Of a stretch of 64,000 nucleotides of DNA, positions 1 through 14,600 are shown in pieces (the stretch's first letter is position 1; the number at the start of each line of letters is the position of its first letter). This stretch comes from Chimonanthus salicifolius (lineage: Eukaryota > Streptophyta > Magnoliopsida > Laurales > Calycanthaceae). A program made the position numbers and the translations under genes. The notes under the pieces are model-generated. The model did not search any database, was not told where the DNA came from, and saw only the letters and a list, made by a program, of their open reading frames with translations. The stretch lies in the NCBI GenBank assembly GCA_013350335.1, contig CM023541.1:34030739-34094738 (forward strand), given 5' to 3'.

Positions 1-1551
1 CTATACTAATATAACTGAGTTACGATACTTTACAAATTCAAATTAAATTAAATAACATTTGTTAGGGCTTATCGATCCTATGAATTGACATAAACTATTG
101 TAGACATTGAAATTTATAAAATGTTAGTATGATCAAACAAGCATGACCATTAGATTTAAGGTAAGTAAAATAAACAATTAAATTGATACTCTTTATAAAT
201 TATCAACTGTCAACTTTCTTTATTTAAATCAAATTGGTACAAATTGTAATTAAAAATTGTTTCTTTAAATTGTAATATTAAAATCTCTAGTTTATTTTGG
301 TAAAACTATTTTTTCTAAAAAATTAATATATAATTAAAATAATTGTGCCAACTTAGAGTTTCTGATACGGTTTATATAAACTTGCGATGAAAATAGACTG
401 GAGTGGCTTTCTTAAATGTTGCTCGATTTGACATAATCGGGTTTGCTTTTGCACAGGTACACCCCTCAATTCCAATTAAGTTTTGAAAAAATTATATAAA
501 ACCTTTTTAGTTTTCTCCTAATTTTAATAAATATTTGTCTTTTTAAAATATTAAAAATCTCTTTGAGTTTTTATGAAAATCTCAAAAACCTCGACATTAA
601 TAGTCAGTTTTTTTTTTTTAAGTCAAAGGTATCAAAGTCTCTTAGAGCACCTCCTTATACTTTAAAAGTGAGATTTAAAGTCAAATCGTTCCATAATTTA
701 TCTGAATTCTTAACCGTCGAATCGACTCTCACATATTAACATTAAAATTAAAATCTTGGCCAAGTAATTGTTACTTTAGCTATCCACAAACTGAGGATAC
801 CTTTCATTCATTTTTGGATGTATTAAAGCTACCAATGTTTGGTTTAACTTTGATCTTTATATTAATTTACCAAATAATGAAAGTCATGTATCTATTTGGG
901 TATGGAGAAACTGTGTCTGTATTGTAAGAATGTCAAACTGATTTTTTTATTTTTTATTTTTTATGGTATATGTGGAAACTGAAAAATGCAAGATTATTCG
1001 AGGAGAAAAATCAGGATTATGGAATAATGATCCAGTCCACTGTAAGAGCAATGGGAGAATGAAATGCTAATATATATAGGCAAGACATATGGCAAATCTT
1101 AATAGAGTCTTCAAGTTGAACTTCAATGAGTCAACTAGGGCACAACTGAAGGAGGAATAAGAGGAATCATTTTGTTAGCCTTGAGGTTTGGATTTGCCCT
1201 AATTGAATGTTGTCCAAATTTGTTGTTATTAATTTGTAATTATATTCGCTTTCCTTTCTCATTCTTTTATTCCCTTTTTATATTTGGTATCTTATATTTT
1301 TGTATTCTATAAATATGATTCGACCGATCTCTCTCTTTAATTGAGAAAGACACATCAAATCTTAAGTGTGTGTCATTTTACACATTGATACTACAAGGGA
1401 ATGATGGTTCTCGCACACTTGGGAGGAATTGAAAGTGGCACTCCTTTACTATTTGAGACCCGGGCTCTCTTTAGAGGAATTTAGTATTGCATCCAGTGGA
1501 TTTATCTACAAGAGAGAGAGTTTAGGATGGAAAGAAGCGAATATTTGAAAT
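1..1551. other. Intergenic AT-rich DNA, no gene seen
   Basis: No coding exon is recognisable on either strand. The stretch around 1180-1400 has a TATA-like TATAAATA near 1310 followed by pyrimidine-rich sequence and could be the remnant of a retrotransposon LTR, but no partner repeat or target duplication was found, so this is only a suggestion. Confidence 0.5.
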
Positions 1552-1870
1552 CAATATTATCAAACTCGATCCTTTGACCCGTGGGTCAACTGTGACTCGG
1601 CTGAGACACGGGTCGAATCATTCAAAAACCCTTTTAGATTAAAAACCCTCTGCAACCCGTGGGTCAATTTGGTTTATCTAATAAACTCGTGACTCATGAC
1701 CCTTAAGAACCCTTGATTTTTTTAAACGAAGAAAATGAAGATGAAGATGTTGGTTATTTTGAGAATATAATTTTTGATATTTATAATTGTATTTGTGAGA
1801 GGAAGAATATATTTTTATGAAATATAACTTTAGTTAATAATTCAATATTATATAAATAGCACGTATTTGA
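1552..1870 (+). mobile_element. Decayed hAT-like MITE, related to the copy at 41465-41897
   Basis: It begins CAATATTATCAAACTCG, like the CAATGTTATCAAACCTGG terminus of the 41.5-kb copy, and runs collinear with it. Both contain a CCCGTGGGTCAA-type segment, the stretch GAAGATGAAGATGTTGGT and the same AT-rich tail around a TAACTTTAGTTAATAAT segment. The right end is truncated or degenerate near 1870, and no 8-bp target duplication could be matched. Confidence 0.65.
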
Positions 1871-2260
1871 CAACCAATCAAAGTCCTTGAGTTTAGAATT
1901 TCAATTAAAATGGATTTATACATATATTCTTGACTTATTATAGCCTTTACCATTCACAATGTAAATGCCCTCACTTATAAATGCAATAATATAATAAGAT
2001 ATTATGGTTTGATTTCAAAATAGGAGTTGCTAATACGACATGTTCATTCTAGCTAATTTCATTATATTTTAATCACAGAAAGCTTTGGAAGTTATTTAGA
2101 GGATTTAAATATTTCCCATAACGAGAAATCGATGAGAAATGAGATGTTACATACTACGATAATTTGACGAGAAAGGGATAAGGCTAATAATCAACTTTCC
2201 TCCACCTAATGCGATGAGGAAATTTACAAATTGCCCCTCTCCGTTTCTCATTTTACCAAA
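1871..2260. other. Upstream region of the LRR pseudokinase gene
   Basis: AT-rich sequence with no recognisable gene. It grades into the pyrimidine-rich leader region of the downstream gene. No convincing TATA box could be chosen. Confidence 0.4.
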
Positions 2261-2350
2261 CCCCACTTTTCCACATTATCCTTCAGTTTCACTCGCTTCT
2301 TCCCCCACTTTTCCACATTGTCCTTCAGTTTCACTCGCTTCTTCCCCCAC
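2261..2350 (+). repeat. Tandem 42-bp duplication in the leader region
   Basis: A unit beginning CCCCACTTTTCCACATT and ending CACTCGCTTCTT occurs twice at a 42-bp period, with the start of a third unit at about 2343. It lies 300-390 bp upstream of the ATG, in the probable promoter or 5' UTR. Confidence 0.85.
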
Positions 2351-2385
2351 TTGAGTTATATTTTATGTTCCTCCGTTTGAAAATC

Positions 2386-2387
<2 letters not shown>

Positions 2388-2426
<39 letters not shown>
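2388..2426 (+). repeat. (TC)n microsatellite, probable 5' UTR
   Basis: About 19 uninterrupted TC dinucleotides, 220 bp upstream of the start codon at 2650. Pyrimidine-rich leaders are common in plant genes; whether this one is transcribed cannot be told from sequence. Confidence 0.9.
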
Positions 2427-2431
<5 letters not shown>

Positions 2432-2649
2432 GATTTTCCAGACTACATAATTCCTGACTTCATTTGATTGTTTTTCTTTCATCAGTACTTCAAATCCATG
2501 CTTCTGAACATGGGTTTTTCCTTTCCTGTTTCGACCCATTTCCATTTTTAATCCCATTTCTTTCGCTGATGGGTCTCTGCTCTTTTGGTCTTACTCTCTA
2601 AACAAGAAATCACGAAGAGAGATAAAATAGAGGCAGGCATTTCCAAAGC

Positions 2650-5600
2650 ATGAACTCTCTCGGTTTCTTGCAGCTTCTTGCTGCCATCTGGCCTCTTCTT
2701 TTCGCATCTTGTCACTCTTTTAATTCCAGTGAAGGTATTTATTCTCTTGCTTTTGTTTACTTTGTGTGGACCGTGGAAATTCTAGTAACGAGATCTTGGT
2801 CTTCTTGAAGCTTGTGATCTCAAATGGGTTTTGTTTTCTACAGTCCCTTTGAAGATTTATTCTAGATATTTGTGGGAATTCTCATGAATGAAGCTTGTTC
2901 AGGAGATATTTGTGAACTGTGTTGTTCTTACTATTTTTTTATTTCTATATTTAGACCTTTTTCCTTCCTCGCGCTCATTACCATCTAATGAATTGACTTT
3001 TTTCTTTTTATCGAATTTGAACTCATTTTATGACGCACTTACTGTTGGATTAACTTCAAGTTATATGGATGGTTACAAGTTTGTAGCATTTAAAACTATA
3101 CTTAGCATGATTTGTTAAGTCGAATTTTATCATACTTACTAGACGAGAGTGGATCTTTAAACAAACTCATCTTCATTGTCTAAGATAAACCCTATAAAAT
3201 GTTGCTATCTGGTTTACAAACGGTAATTTCTTTTTTCTTTTTCTCTCTTGCTTTTGTTTATTGTTGTGTGGATTGTTGAAAATTCCTGTACAAGATCTTT
3301 GTCTTCTAGGTTTCCTTGAAGCTTGTGATCTCAAATGGGTTTTGTATTCTAAAGTCTTTTGGTGATTTATTATAGATATTTGTGGGAATTCTCATGAATG
3401 AACCTATTTTGGGAGGTTTTGTGAAATGGGTTTTTGGAATCTTTTGCAGTAAAAGCTCTTCTGGCCTTCAAGGAGTCTATATATGATGACCCATTTTCAA
3501 TTTTGTCAAATTGGAATGCTCTAGATGCAGATCCTTGCAGCTGGTCAGGGATTCAATGCTCTCAAACTCGAGATCATGTCGTAGCATTGTAAGCTTGCTC
3601 AACCTCCTTTTGCAGATCCTGCTTAAATACTACTTATTGACAGTATAAATACTTAATGGAATCCCAAGATGTCGGTTGAATCGGTTGTGCTGCAGACTTA
3701 GGTTGGAAAAAAATCCTCCATCAAACAAGCCCAATTGTTCTTGTTGCCTTGGTAGTCAAAGGCCTCTTTGCCCCTGTGTTCTAGCTCCCTAGTTGAAGGT
3801 TCATAACTAGGCTGAGGATTCCCATCATTTTTTTGGAAGTGGTATTGTGATTTGTATGAGTTACTATGCATACTTTGTCCTTTTAGATGTTAACATTATA
3901 TTTTCTTAATGTGGGTGCTATAGAGAAACAAAATAAAGACTATTCGTTTGTTCTAAAGTATTTAAATGTGTGCCTATCAAAATTAGGCAGGAGTGTGCCT
4001 TGCACCTTAAGTTTTAGGGCCCCTTGTGCCTTACTAATATGCTGGACTATGACGACATTTAGAATATCATTTCAAACTCCCTTCATGTAATCATAGCCAT
4101 CAATTATTGATTTGGATGGCTAACATTGTCTGATTATAATTAGCTGATGGGAGCAAGGGCCAATAGTTAAATTTTCCTTCTAATCTCCCTTTGTGTAATT
4201 ATAGACATCTATTGTTGTGCAGTGAATGAAATTTTACACTAGTATATCAAATGGGTCATCAGAAGTTGGAGAAAACTTCATAAAATGGTTGTGTTTCATT
4301 GTTCATTGATGTAAAATACTAAGTGTCTTGGGTAATTGAACATTCTAATCAACCAATTGTTGTGGTTGTTTGGAGGATGTTCTTGGTTAGACAACCATGC
4401 AAATTAGGCCCAATGGATGGTCTGGACAACTCTAAGCTGTGCCCTGCTGTTCTGATTGCTGGTCAGAAGGAAAATTCTAGCAGTGGTACAATTGTCAATA
4501 CCTCATGGAATTATACATTTGTTAGTATTTTTGGTACGTAGCAAGTTTTGTGTTGAGCAGTAACTGAGAGAATTATATGTTTTTTATTTTCTCTTTGCAG
4601 AAATCTTTCCGGTTTGTCTTTGAAAGGATTCTTAGCACGAGATATTGGTTATCTGACTTCCTTGCAAGCACTGTGTGAATTTTACCACTGATTTACTTTT
4701 GTTGATGTTGGGTTTACAATATTATTAAGAGACAATGAAAGATTTGTCAAACCTTACTAAAATGAGTCTATTCTTTTCTCCCTTCTTCCTTTTTTTTTTA
4801 ATATTTCAGCGGCCTTCAGAAGAATAGTCTTGTGGGGACCATTCCCAAAGAAATTGGCATGTTAAAAAGCCTCAAAGTTCTGGATTTGGGCATGAATCAG
4901 CTATCTGGCCCTATTCCTAGTGAGCTTGGATACTTGACCAATGTAATGAAAATGTGGGTGTAGCTTCATATACAATCTTATGCACTTCTTTATTTTTTTT
5001 AATATGATTAGATCTCTGGCTATCTGCAAGTTCTCTCATATTCTTTTACTGACACAGAAATCTTCAGTCTAATGGGTTGACTGGGAGCATCCCACCTGAG
5101 TTTGGTTTTTTGACAAAACTAGTGGAGCTACGATTAGGAAGGAATAAACTTCAAGGGACTCTCCCTGGCAGTAACAGTTCAGTGAACTTCACAACTGGCA
5201 TGCATGGAATGTAAGTAATCATCGTGTTCCTTATTTTCTTCTTCTTTTTAAACACAAGTGGTACTTAGAAAGCATATTACTGGGAGGGTAACTTTGTACA
5301 TGATGTTCCTGCTCTTTCTTAAGCAATTAATTTCAGAGCATGTGGTGTCATCCTGTTAAAAATACAAATAAGGCTTTCCCCAAAATTAAACAGCATTCAA
5401 CATTTTGGTATCCGTTCTGACATGTAATTGGGTGGTATAAAACGTGAGTTAATATTAAGTGGATACTCTTTTTCCAACACGCTGCCAAATCATTTTCATC
5501 AGTCGCTGCTGATAATTGCTTGGGGAGAAGATGGAGGAGGCAATATCCTTATGCATAGATCCAGTGATCTCAAAATTCAGTCTAGAAATTGAAGGCATAT

Positions 5601-8600
5601 TTGGTTAGAGTGCTTTGAGAAGAAGTGGACAGACTTCTGCACACATCACAACCATTATGGATGATTGGATACTATGGCAGCAGTATGCATTTTGATGCAT
5701 TGCTGGGATATTGTTTTTCTATCTTTCAGCCAAATCATGATTTATGACAGTAGCAGATATTATTTGGGGAAGAAAACTCAGAAGTCTTATGTAGAGTTCC
5801 AACACACAGTTGATCTGCCAGTTTTCTGTCATTTCCAAATTTTTCACAGACAAGTTCTAATCACAATGAACATAGGAACACTACAATGTTATTTGTGTTT
5901 ACCGAAAACTTGATGACTGGATGATCACATGTATCTGTCTATTTATTACTGGTGTGTAATTATTCACATGACTTTATAAGGTTTGGCTCTCCCATTATGT
6001 GTGTTTGGAACTTTGGATTATGCCAGTTGACCTTTTTTGCATGGTTATGTTCTTCTTCTGCATGCTAGGTGACAGGGGTCTCTTATTGGTGAAGTCCTAG
6101 GTCAGAATGTTCCCAATTTATGCACCTTAAATCACAGCTCACAGCACCATATACAATGATGCCAATCTATCAATACGACACATGTTAGGCAAGAAGATAA
6201 GTACAGATGCCTTTTTCTAAAGAAAAATTGTAATGTGACTTGAGCCCACAACCTTTTAATAGTTGTCACAATGGGCACTTTCCAACTGTGTTGCAGGCTC
6301 TCGTCGAAATATGCCCATTAAACATATGGTTGTCTTGGGAATGGACAGAGATTGGCTTAGGACCAAGCAAGATCATTGGTGTGAATTAGGTACAATTTTA
6401 TGCAAAGAACACACCACAAACCCACTCTTAGAATGCAAGTGAATTAAAATGTGAGATCTGACTCATATAGTCACTATGGTCACAAAAAAACAAAAAGAAA
6501 AAAAAGAAAAAGATAGGGGCATTGGTTTCACATCAACAGAGGAAGGTTTTCATGCCCAATCTTCTCAAAAGCACAACACACTAATACAACATTGGTGGGT
6601 TACTAGCAATTATATTACTCAAACAATAACAACCCTTCAAATTTTCCTTTTTTTGGTGTACTTTTGTCTCCATTTTTTTACTCAAAAATTGTCGTCATGG
6701 TCTGGATGATGTGACTGTTTTAAGTTTTTTGGCTTTGTTCCTTCCATGGCAAGGCCTGTTGGATGCTTTTATTGGATTTTGTACACAAAGTTGGATTACT
6801 AATATAATTTTAAAAATAACTGATTCAAACTTTGAATATTCTGTTTTTTATCACATTGAGAAGTGATTATATATTTAAGTAGTGGCATTTTTGACATTTA
6901 TAAGTTCTATTGGTCATTTTTTAAACGTTCATATATTCCACTAGTGGCATTTTTCAACATGTATAGCATATAATGATCTCACATAGAGGATGAGATTATT
7001 TGATAATAGTCATCTAAGAAATTGGGTTTGACAGATTCTTATTCATTTTTTGATTCTCTGGTGCCTAATGGTTGCACATGATCATTTGTCACATTTATCT
7101 GTCTTGTCCACTGTAGGCTATCTCATGTTTATTTTAGATGGTTACTTGACTTAAATCTACATTCTTTTGGTTGTGATAATCAAAGTAACAAATATCGGCT
7201 GTAAATTGGATTTTACCGCATTTTTCTCGGGAAAATATCGTTCACGCGATAAAAACGCCTTTTTGTCGCCAATGCCCTTTTATCACGAAATTGTTGTTAA
7301 TACTGCATTTTTAACGCGAGAAACGATTTTCTCGCGTTAAAAACGTGTTTTACAGGAAAGCCATCTGTATTTTAGGACGAAAAGCCACTCCTTGTACATT
7401 GTATTTACGGAAGAAATCTGGGAATACCAAAAGCTATGCACCTTGCATCTCTCAGAATCTCGCATTTGTGGAGAGTATTGATTAATTGCAATCTTTTAAA
7501 TACTTACATAGATACTGACGTCAAGATTATTATTGATGTCTTTACTTCATTTTATTGCTGTAGGTTATGCTATTTTTATTTATAAAATTATTATAGTTTT
7601 ATATTGGTAATTAATTTGACAAAAAATTAATATATTTTGTTTATATTAATATTAAAGAAATAAAGAATATAAAATTAACTAAAATAGAAAAAAAGATTTG
7701 AAAGTTTTATTTGATAAGTGAAATGTCTAATTTTATAAATTATGATTTAAATATAAATAAAATATCTTGTTTATATTAATATTAAAGAAATAAAGAATAT
7801 AAAATTAACTAAAATAGAAAAGGATTTGAATTTTTATTTGATAAGTGAAATGTCTAATTTTATAAATTATGATTTAAATATAAATAAAATATCTTTAAAG
7901 AACAACTAAAAATAAAAAAATTAGATTGTATAAATTTGAATTTTTTGTCCTATTTTATGTCAATATTTAAAAACAAAAATTTATATAAGAATATGTATAA
8001 TAAAGAAAGACTTATTAATATTACCTCATTTGATAAAAACATTGGATGCTATTTTTGATACTTGTTGACTTTAATGATACTATTTACTTTTGATGGTTTG
8101 CTAATTGAAACTTCAAATTAGACTGTTTTGATAGATGATTGTCTCTTTTAATGTTATTTTTATTGTGGATGACTTTAATATGGTATTTAGCAATGAACTC
8201 ATGTAGAATTGTACGATATTCTTTTCTTAAGAAATGTTTGATGAGAATTATTTATTTATTTATTATTTTTTATATATTTATATTTTCCGCGAGATTTTCC
8301 CGTTAAATTCCCGATAAAAATCCGAGAATTTGAAAATATCCCATTAATATTGGATGCCGTTAATATCCCGAGAACGGTATTCGTGACATTGGTGATAATG
8401 AGCACATACCAGCTGTGCTATAGCTCGTGTTGTAGGATGTCACATGTTTATCACTGCTTCAGCTATGCCATTGTGTGAATGTCTGCGTGCCTTTATTATA
8501 ATCATGTTTCTTTCAACTGGCTTACCACTATTTCACACTGCTTCAGGTCTGTACCTCATAAAAATGGCACTGGCTTATGCCAGTTGACTAAGTTGAAAGT

Positions 8601-11600
8601 TGCTGATTTCTCAAACAACCATTTTGTTGGAGTTATACCCTCATGCTTTAAACATCTTGCAAGGTACCTGTATTAGCTTTGCATGTCGTTTTTTTATTTT
8701 TTTTTTAAAATATTAAGTCAGCAAGTTTCCTTTTTAAAAAAAGGAATCTAGAGAGCTTCTTGATCTTTATTTTTTGCAGATCAAGCTTTCAAGGGAACTG
8801 TTTCCAAGATAGAGATGTGCAGCGTTCTAGTAAGCAATGTGCGTGTCTTTCTGAAATTTTCTTTTTGAGAACTCCTTTTCTTCTAATTGTTGTATAAAGT
8901 AGACCTGATTACCATGAATATATTGAACTACATTTTCACTATATTTCTAACATAGGTTTCATGGAACCATGAAATGAATGTGGAAAAATGGGAAGAAGGT
9001 TTTAAATGGTTCCCCTGTGGAAATATATATCCTCATAGCTATGAATCTTTGATGTGATTGCTCAAAATTCCCACCCCCACCCCCCCCCCCTCTCTCAATA
9101 CTATTGTTTGTAGTACTTGTCTCTCCTATCCAAATAGCTACGAATCTTTTCGAAAGGAATGGGCGTACTTAAAAAAGAAGGTTTGCCTACACAAGATCCA
9201 GACTACTGTGTAGGTCTAGATGCTCCCTCCCATAATAAGGATGACCTTTGGAGTTCAGTATTAAAAAATGGAGATTGTTGCCTTCTCTTCCTGAACCCTC
9301 TTTCCTTATTGCCATCAACCTGTTGGGTATCCCATCTTTTGTATGTGTGTGTGCATGTGCTCTTCTTCTTCTTCTTTTTGTGTGTGTGCACACGTGCATG
9401 TGAGTTGTGGGGTTGGTTCGAATTGGGGGGAAGCAAGACATCTACATAGCAGGGCCCACTTCTTGATATCTCAAATGTCAAGTGTTTAATATTATGAAAA
9501 TTTTGTCCGTGATGAAAGGTATTGCGAACATGATATCTGGTGCTGCTACAACATGGCACTTCATTGCCCAACAGTTTATGTTTGATAGTGGTAAGCGATG
9601 ACTTTTTTCCCTCTTTTTTTGTGTAGGTGGTACTGCACCTGTGAAGAACCATCCTTCACCCAATCAAGGGACGAAGCATGCTGAAGATGTGCATAGTGTG
9701 CACCACGGGGCGTCAAGGCCTGCATGGCTGCTAGCTTTGGAAATTACAACTGGAACCATTGTCGGTTTGCTTTTGTTTGTGGCTTTTCTCACAGCTGCCA
9801 AAAGATTCAAAGCAAAGCCTTCAGTCATAATTCCTTGGAAAAAAGTAGCAAATGAAAAGGATCATATTGCATTATCATTGGGTTAGTATGCTATAACATA
9901 CCCGCTTAATAAAGTTCTTCCAAGTTATATATATCTACTCCCACTGTCTGCCATAGTCGTAGTTCTTTTTGGGAGGATGTTTGGGTCAAGGATTGTCCTC
10001 TTATGGCCAATTTTCCTACACTTTATTCCATTTCCTCTCAAAAAGTTTTTATGGTTATGGATTGTCTTGATGTCTTGGGTGGAAGAGTTACTTGGGTTCT
10101 TACATTTTGAAGGAATCTCATGGACATTGAAATCTCCAAGCATGAGAACCTCCTCCTTCTATAAAAGACCTCATCTCTAAGTTTATCACTGAAGATAGAA
10201 GGGTTAAGATCAAGGAATTGAATGGGATCTTTTCTTGTAATTGTATCTACTCTTTGCTTTCGCCCTTGTCGCCTCAAGAGTAAAAGCTTTTGTTGGATTG
10301 CTTCTTAGAAAAGACCCTCACCCTTGATAAACTCAAAGCCCAGAGCTTTGCACATGCTAGCATTTGATACCTTCATTGGAACAATGAAGAGTCAGTGGAT
10401 AATATCTTCCTTCATTTCCCTTTCTTTACCCCCATTTGGTCCTATTTCCTCTTCCAATTCTCCGTACTCTGGTTTTTCCCTCCTTGCTTTGTGGATCTCC
10501 GACATGGCTGGGGCCTAGGCCCTTACGCAAACAAGGCGAAGTATTATGGAAGCTTGTACCTCTAGCCATAGCCTGGTCTTATTAGCACTTGAGTGCAACA
10601 AGAAGGCTTTTGAAGACAAGGCCTCCTATAGAGCTTGCATTATTGGTCGTGTCGGGATGAATATCATTCAATGTAGTTCAGTGGGAAGCCTCAATTGTTT
10701 TTGGATGGATGGCTGATCATTTAATTGGGAATTGGGCATTCATTGATTATTTCTCTTGTTCATTTTAGTAGCTTGCTTATGTTATTTTGTTCTCAGTTTT
10801 TATGAGTTTGGTCTCTGTCTCTTTGAGACCGACTCCTTGTATGTTCTCTCCTAGTAGAGCTTGCTTGAGTTTTCATTATATCACCATAGATTGTTACCCC
10901 GATGAGTATTGATGCATATTTTTTCATTATATTGGCCTACCAAGTATCAATGAATGGGTCTCACCACATATTATGAGTAGTGATTCTTTATTAGTTAGTA
11001 CAAGGTTAAATGAAAATTTAAAGTTCTCCACAGTGCCCAATTTATACAATTCAAATATTCTCTACACTGAATATCAAATATGATGACTTTAGTAGGGTAA
11101 ATAAAAGAAGGGTTTTCCCCAACTGCAAGGGAACCCCCCATTTTCAAGTTTCCCAGGTAACCCTCTACTTTTAGCTTTTCCTCATCTGAACACAGCCTTA
11201 GTGATCAGTTCCTCCTAACGGAATGTTAGGTGGGTAAACAATGCCAGTTGGAAGGTTGTGATGAGACCTTTCACTCATGGGACCTGAACTGAGGTTGGAG
11301 GACTGTTAGTTTTATACTATGAGGAAGGGGGGGAGGGGATGGGGTGGTTCATGTACTACTGATCCGTTTCATCTAATACTATGAATTAGATGGTGAATTG
11401 AACAAGGAGTAGCTGTGGTTCTTACATGAAACAGTTGTGCAAACAGATACTGAGGTTCTGAAGGATGTATTGAGGATAAGTCGTCAGGAGCTTGAAGTAG
11501 CTTGTGAAGATTTCAGTAACATAATTGGTTCTTCACCTGACAGTGTGGTCTATAAGGGTACCATGAAAGATGGACCTGAAATTGCTGCAATATCTCTATG

Positions 11601-14600
11601 CATCTCAGAAGAACAGTGGACAAACTATCTTGAGCTTTACTTCCAGAGTGAGGTAATTTGTTGTTAAATGTGTAGTATTTTTTGATAAATTTAAAAAGCA
11701 AAATTGGTCACTAGGTTATTTTTATGCGATTGTCTGCGAAGTTGGCATTTATGCATAGTACTAGATTGACAATTATCTCTTACATTTTGTTGATTTGCTA
11801 CAAAATCATCATAATCATCAAAACTTATGCCCTTTATCTAGGACTGGCCTTCTGAGTCCTAATGTTCCACTCAACCTTGATTAGACCTATATTCCTTGTC
11901 ACTATACAATCCGCATATTCATGACTGGGCTATACTTGAAAACTTGGAATTTGGAATCTGAAATTGTTCTTTGATCCTAAGTTGGACTTGATCATCTTTT
12001 ATATAAAATGGTAATCTTAAATTGTTCTTTGTTACATGATTACTAGCTTGACTCCTGTACAAGGTGTTCGATTCAGCATATCCCAAAATATAGGATTTGG
12101 ATTCAGCATTATTTGAATAAATAATTCTAAAATTAAAATGATATATAACAATAAATCCAATACAAATAATGTATAAGTTTTACTCAAACAATCAAGTAAT
12201 AACGAATGCATTATTGTAACTAAATTTCAAATTGAAGAAAGTTGTGATATATCTTGGACAACAAGGTTAATATGGTACTCTAAGTATCAAATGGAGAACC
12301 GTGTGAAGAATATCAAGCAGAAATATGTCCGAAATGGTCCTTTATTTTAAAGAGTCCATGCAGCATAAGTCACCATTAAGATTGGATCATAGTTGCATTA
12401 GGATTCTTGTCAGACCAATTGGTTCTGCACAAAAGCTTAGACAATAAAATGTGCACTTGGATGTATTCCAAATACAAATCGTTCTGGAAGCTCAGACATG
12501 GTCATGGCTATGCTCCCAAATGTTGGAAAGGCTTTGAAGATGGATACCAATACAGACAATCTATCCATAACCATTGTAGTCAAAGGTGTGCCTTGCTTGC
12601 ATTTAGGCTCTAGACCATTTTGCATCTTGCCTTGCTCTAAGGCTGGCTCACCTTAATTGATCTTAGTTTCTTTGGAAACTTTTTCTACAATGAGCCTTTT
12701 TTAGTTTCTTGAAATATCAATCAAATATTAGTTACCTTTCAAAAAAAAAAAGCGAAAAAAAACAAATGATATAGTTAATTTTGAAGTAATTACAAGTAAA
12801 TCTTAATTAGAGCCTGTTATTAATATAAAATACTTGTGCATCCCATGTTTGGAAACTCGTTTACTATAATCTTTTGGTGCTTTAGGTAAGTATCTAAAGC
12901 ACAAGCTACATAATGATGAAATAAGGATGTAGCAATGGATCCTATGTAGTTTGAATTATCTGCTTAAGTATGCCTGAGAAGATTACATTTGGGCCTAGAT
13001 GTGTGCCTTTTGCCTTGATTCTGCCTTTTTGTAATCTCTTATTATTTTTATTCTTCTCTCTTTTTAATCTCTCTCTCTCTCTCTCTCTCTCTCAAGGTGT
13101 CTTTGGGGTTGAACCTAGTTTGGGTTGAGATTAGACTCTGTATTTTAGGACTCATCTCATGCTTGGTTAGGCCTATGTTTCACTCCTAACTGGGATACTG
13201 CCAAATGATATCTTTTGTGTATGGCATCGCCACTCCCTTTGGCAGCATACACTAATTCAGAACTTTTGGCAGCATACACTAATTCAGAACTTAATTTGAA
13301 AGCCATATTTCGACTTGGACATTTTCCGGATGCCTCTAATAACCAATGAATGGCAAGTGCTTTTCCTTGTGTAGATCCTATTTCAATAGGAACTTGATGG
13401 GTCGATCCACCTACACGTCTTGCTTTTACTGCTATATTGGTAGTTACTCTACATATTGCTTGACGTAAAACAGATAGTGTATTTGTTTCTGTCTTTTGTT
13501 GAATCTTTTTCACAGCTTGATAGACAATTTGATAAGCCAATGATTTTTTTCCGGTGTTTCAGAATACGGTTAATCAACCATCCATGAAGAATCCAATACC
13601 ATGTTTTTATTTTGTATGGATGTTTGAATCCTAGTTAGAGGTGGCAAAGGATTGACCTTTGGGTTGGCTTTGTAGAAAATAATGATGGAGAAAAGAAAAT
13701 ATTGGAGTGGAAAATCTCTTTTGAATGTACTGTATTGAATGAATGAAACAGGAGGAGATTTACTAAAATAAATAAGATACAGGGAGCCGATCAAGGTGAT
13801 TGAGTTTGGAAACAAATAAAATAATGGATAGTTACAACTAATTACAATCAATCATACACAATAGAGTTGACTTTCCATAATGAGAAGATTCTAGTCAACT
13901 ATGACACAGAGGTGGGTCCCACATGATCGATTGTCCTATAGTGGGTCCACAACACTCCCCCTCAAGCTAGTTTGAAGATGTCTAGTAAATTCAGCTTGCT
14001 CAAAACATTATCAAATTGAGATTGAGAAACTGCCATAGTAAGCATATCCGCAAGTTCATCCTTGGACTGAAGATAAGGAGTGAAAATACAACCAATAGAT
14101 ATGTGTTGTCGGAGGAAGTGACAATCTACATCAATGTGCTTAATGTGTTCATGAAACACAGGGCCGGAAGCGATGTTAATGGCAGGCTGATTGTTGCAGA
14201 ACATGATAAACGGATTAGCAAGAGCAAGGCCTAACTGTCGGAGCTAAAATAACTTTGCCGCAGTATTGGCTATTGCACGATATTCCACTTCAGCACTAGA
14301 ACGAGCAACAACATCTGCTTCTTACTACGCTAGGAGACTAAATGACAGCCCAAGAAGACATAATAACTAGAAGTAGAGCAGCAGTCATTAGGAGAGTCGG
14401 CCCAATCAGCATCTGAGTACCGACATATAGATAAGGAAGACTGGCATGTGCGTAGAACAACCCTCGGCCAGGATGAGCCTTGAGACACCGAAGAATGCGA
14501 AAGACAACATGAAGATGGATATGTCGTGAAGCATGCATGAACTGGCTGACCACACCAACAACACATGATAAATTTGACCGGGTGATAGTTAGGTAAATGA

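Noticed and set aside
2888..6709. Short frames between exons
   Set aside because: Intronic, with no homology and no coding pattern.
9159..9663. Overlapping frames on both strands
   Set aside because: They lie in intron 7 of a well-supported gene, in GT/CT-rich simple sequence; only 9627-9881 is exon.
13190..13585. Functional ribosomal protein S7 gene
   Set aside because: Truncated at both ends, frameshifted, internally duplicated and antisense in an intron.
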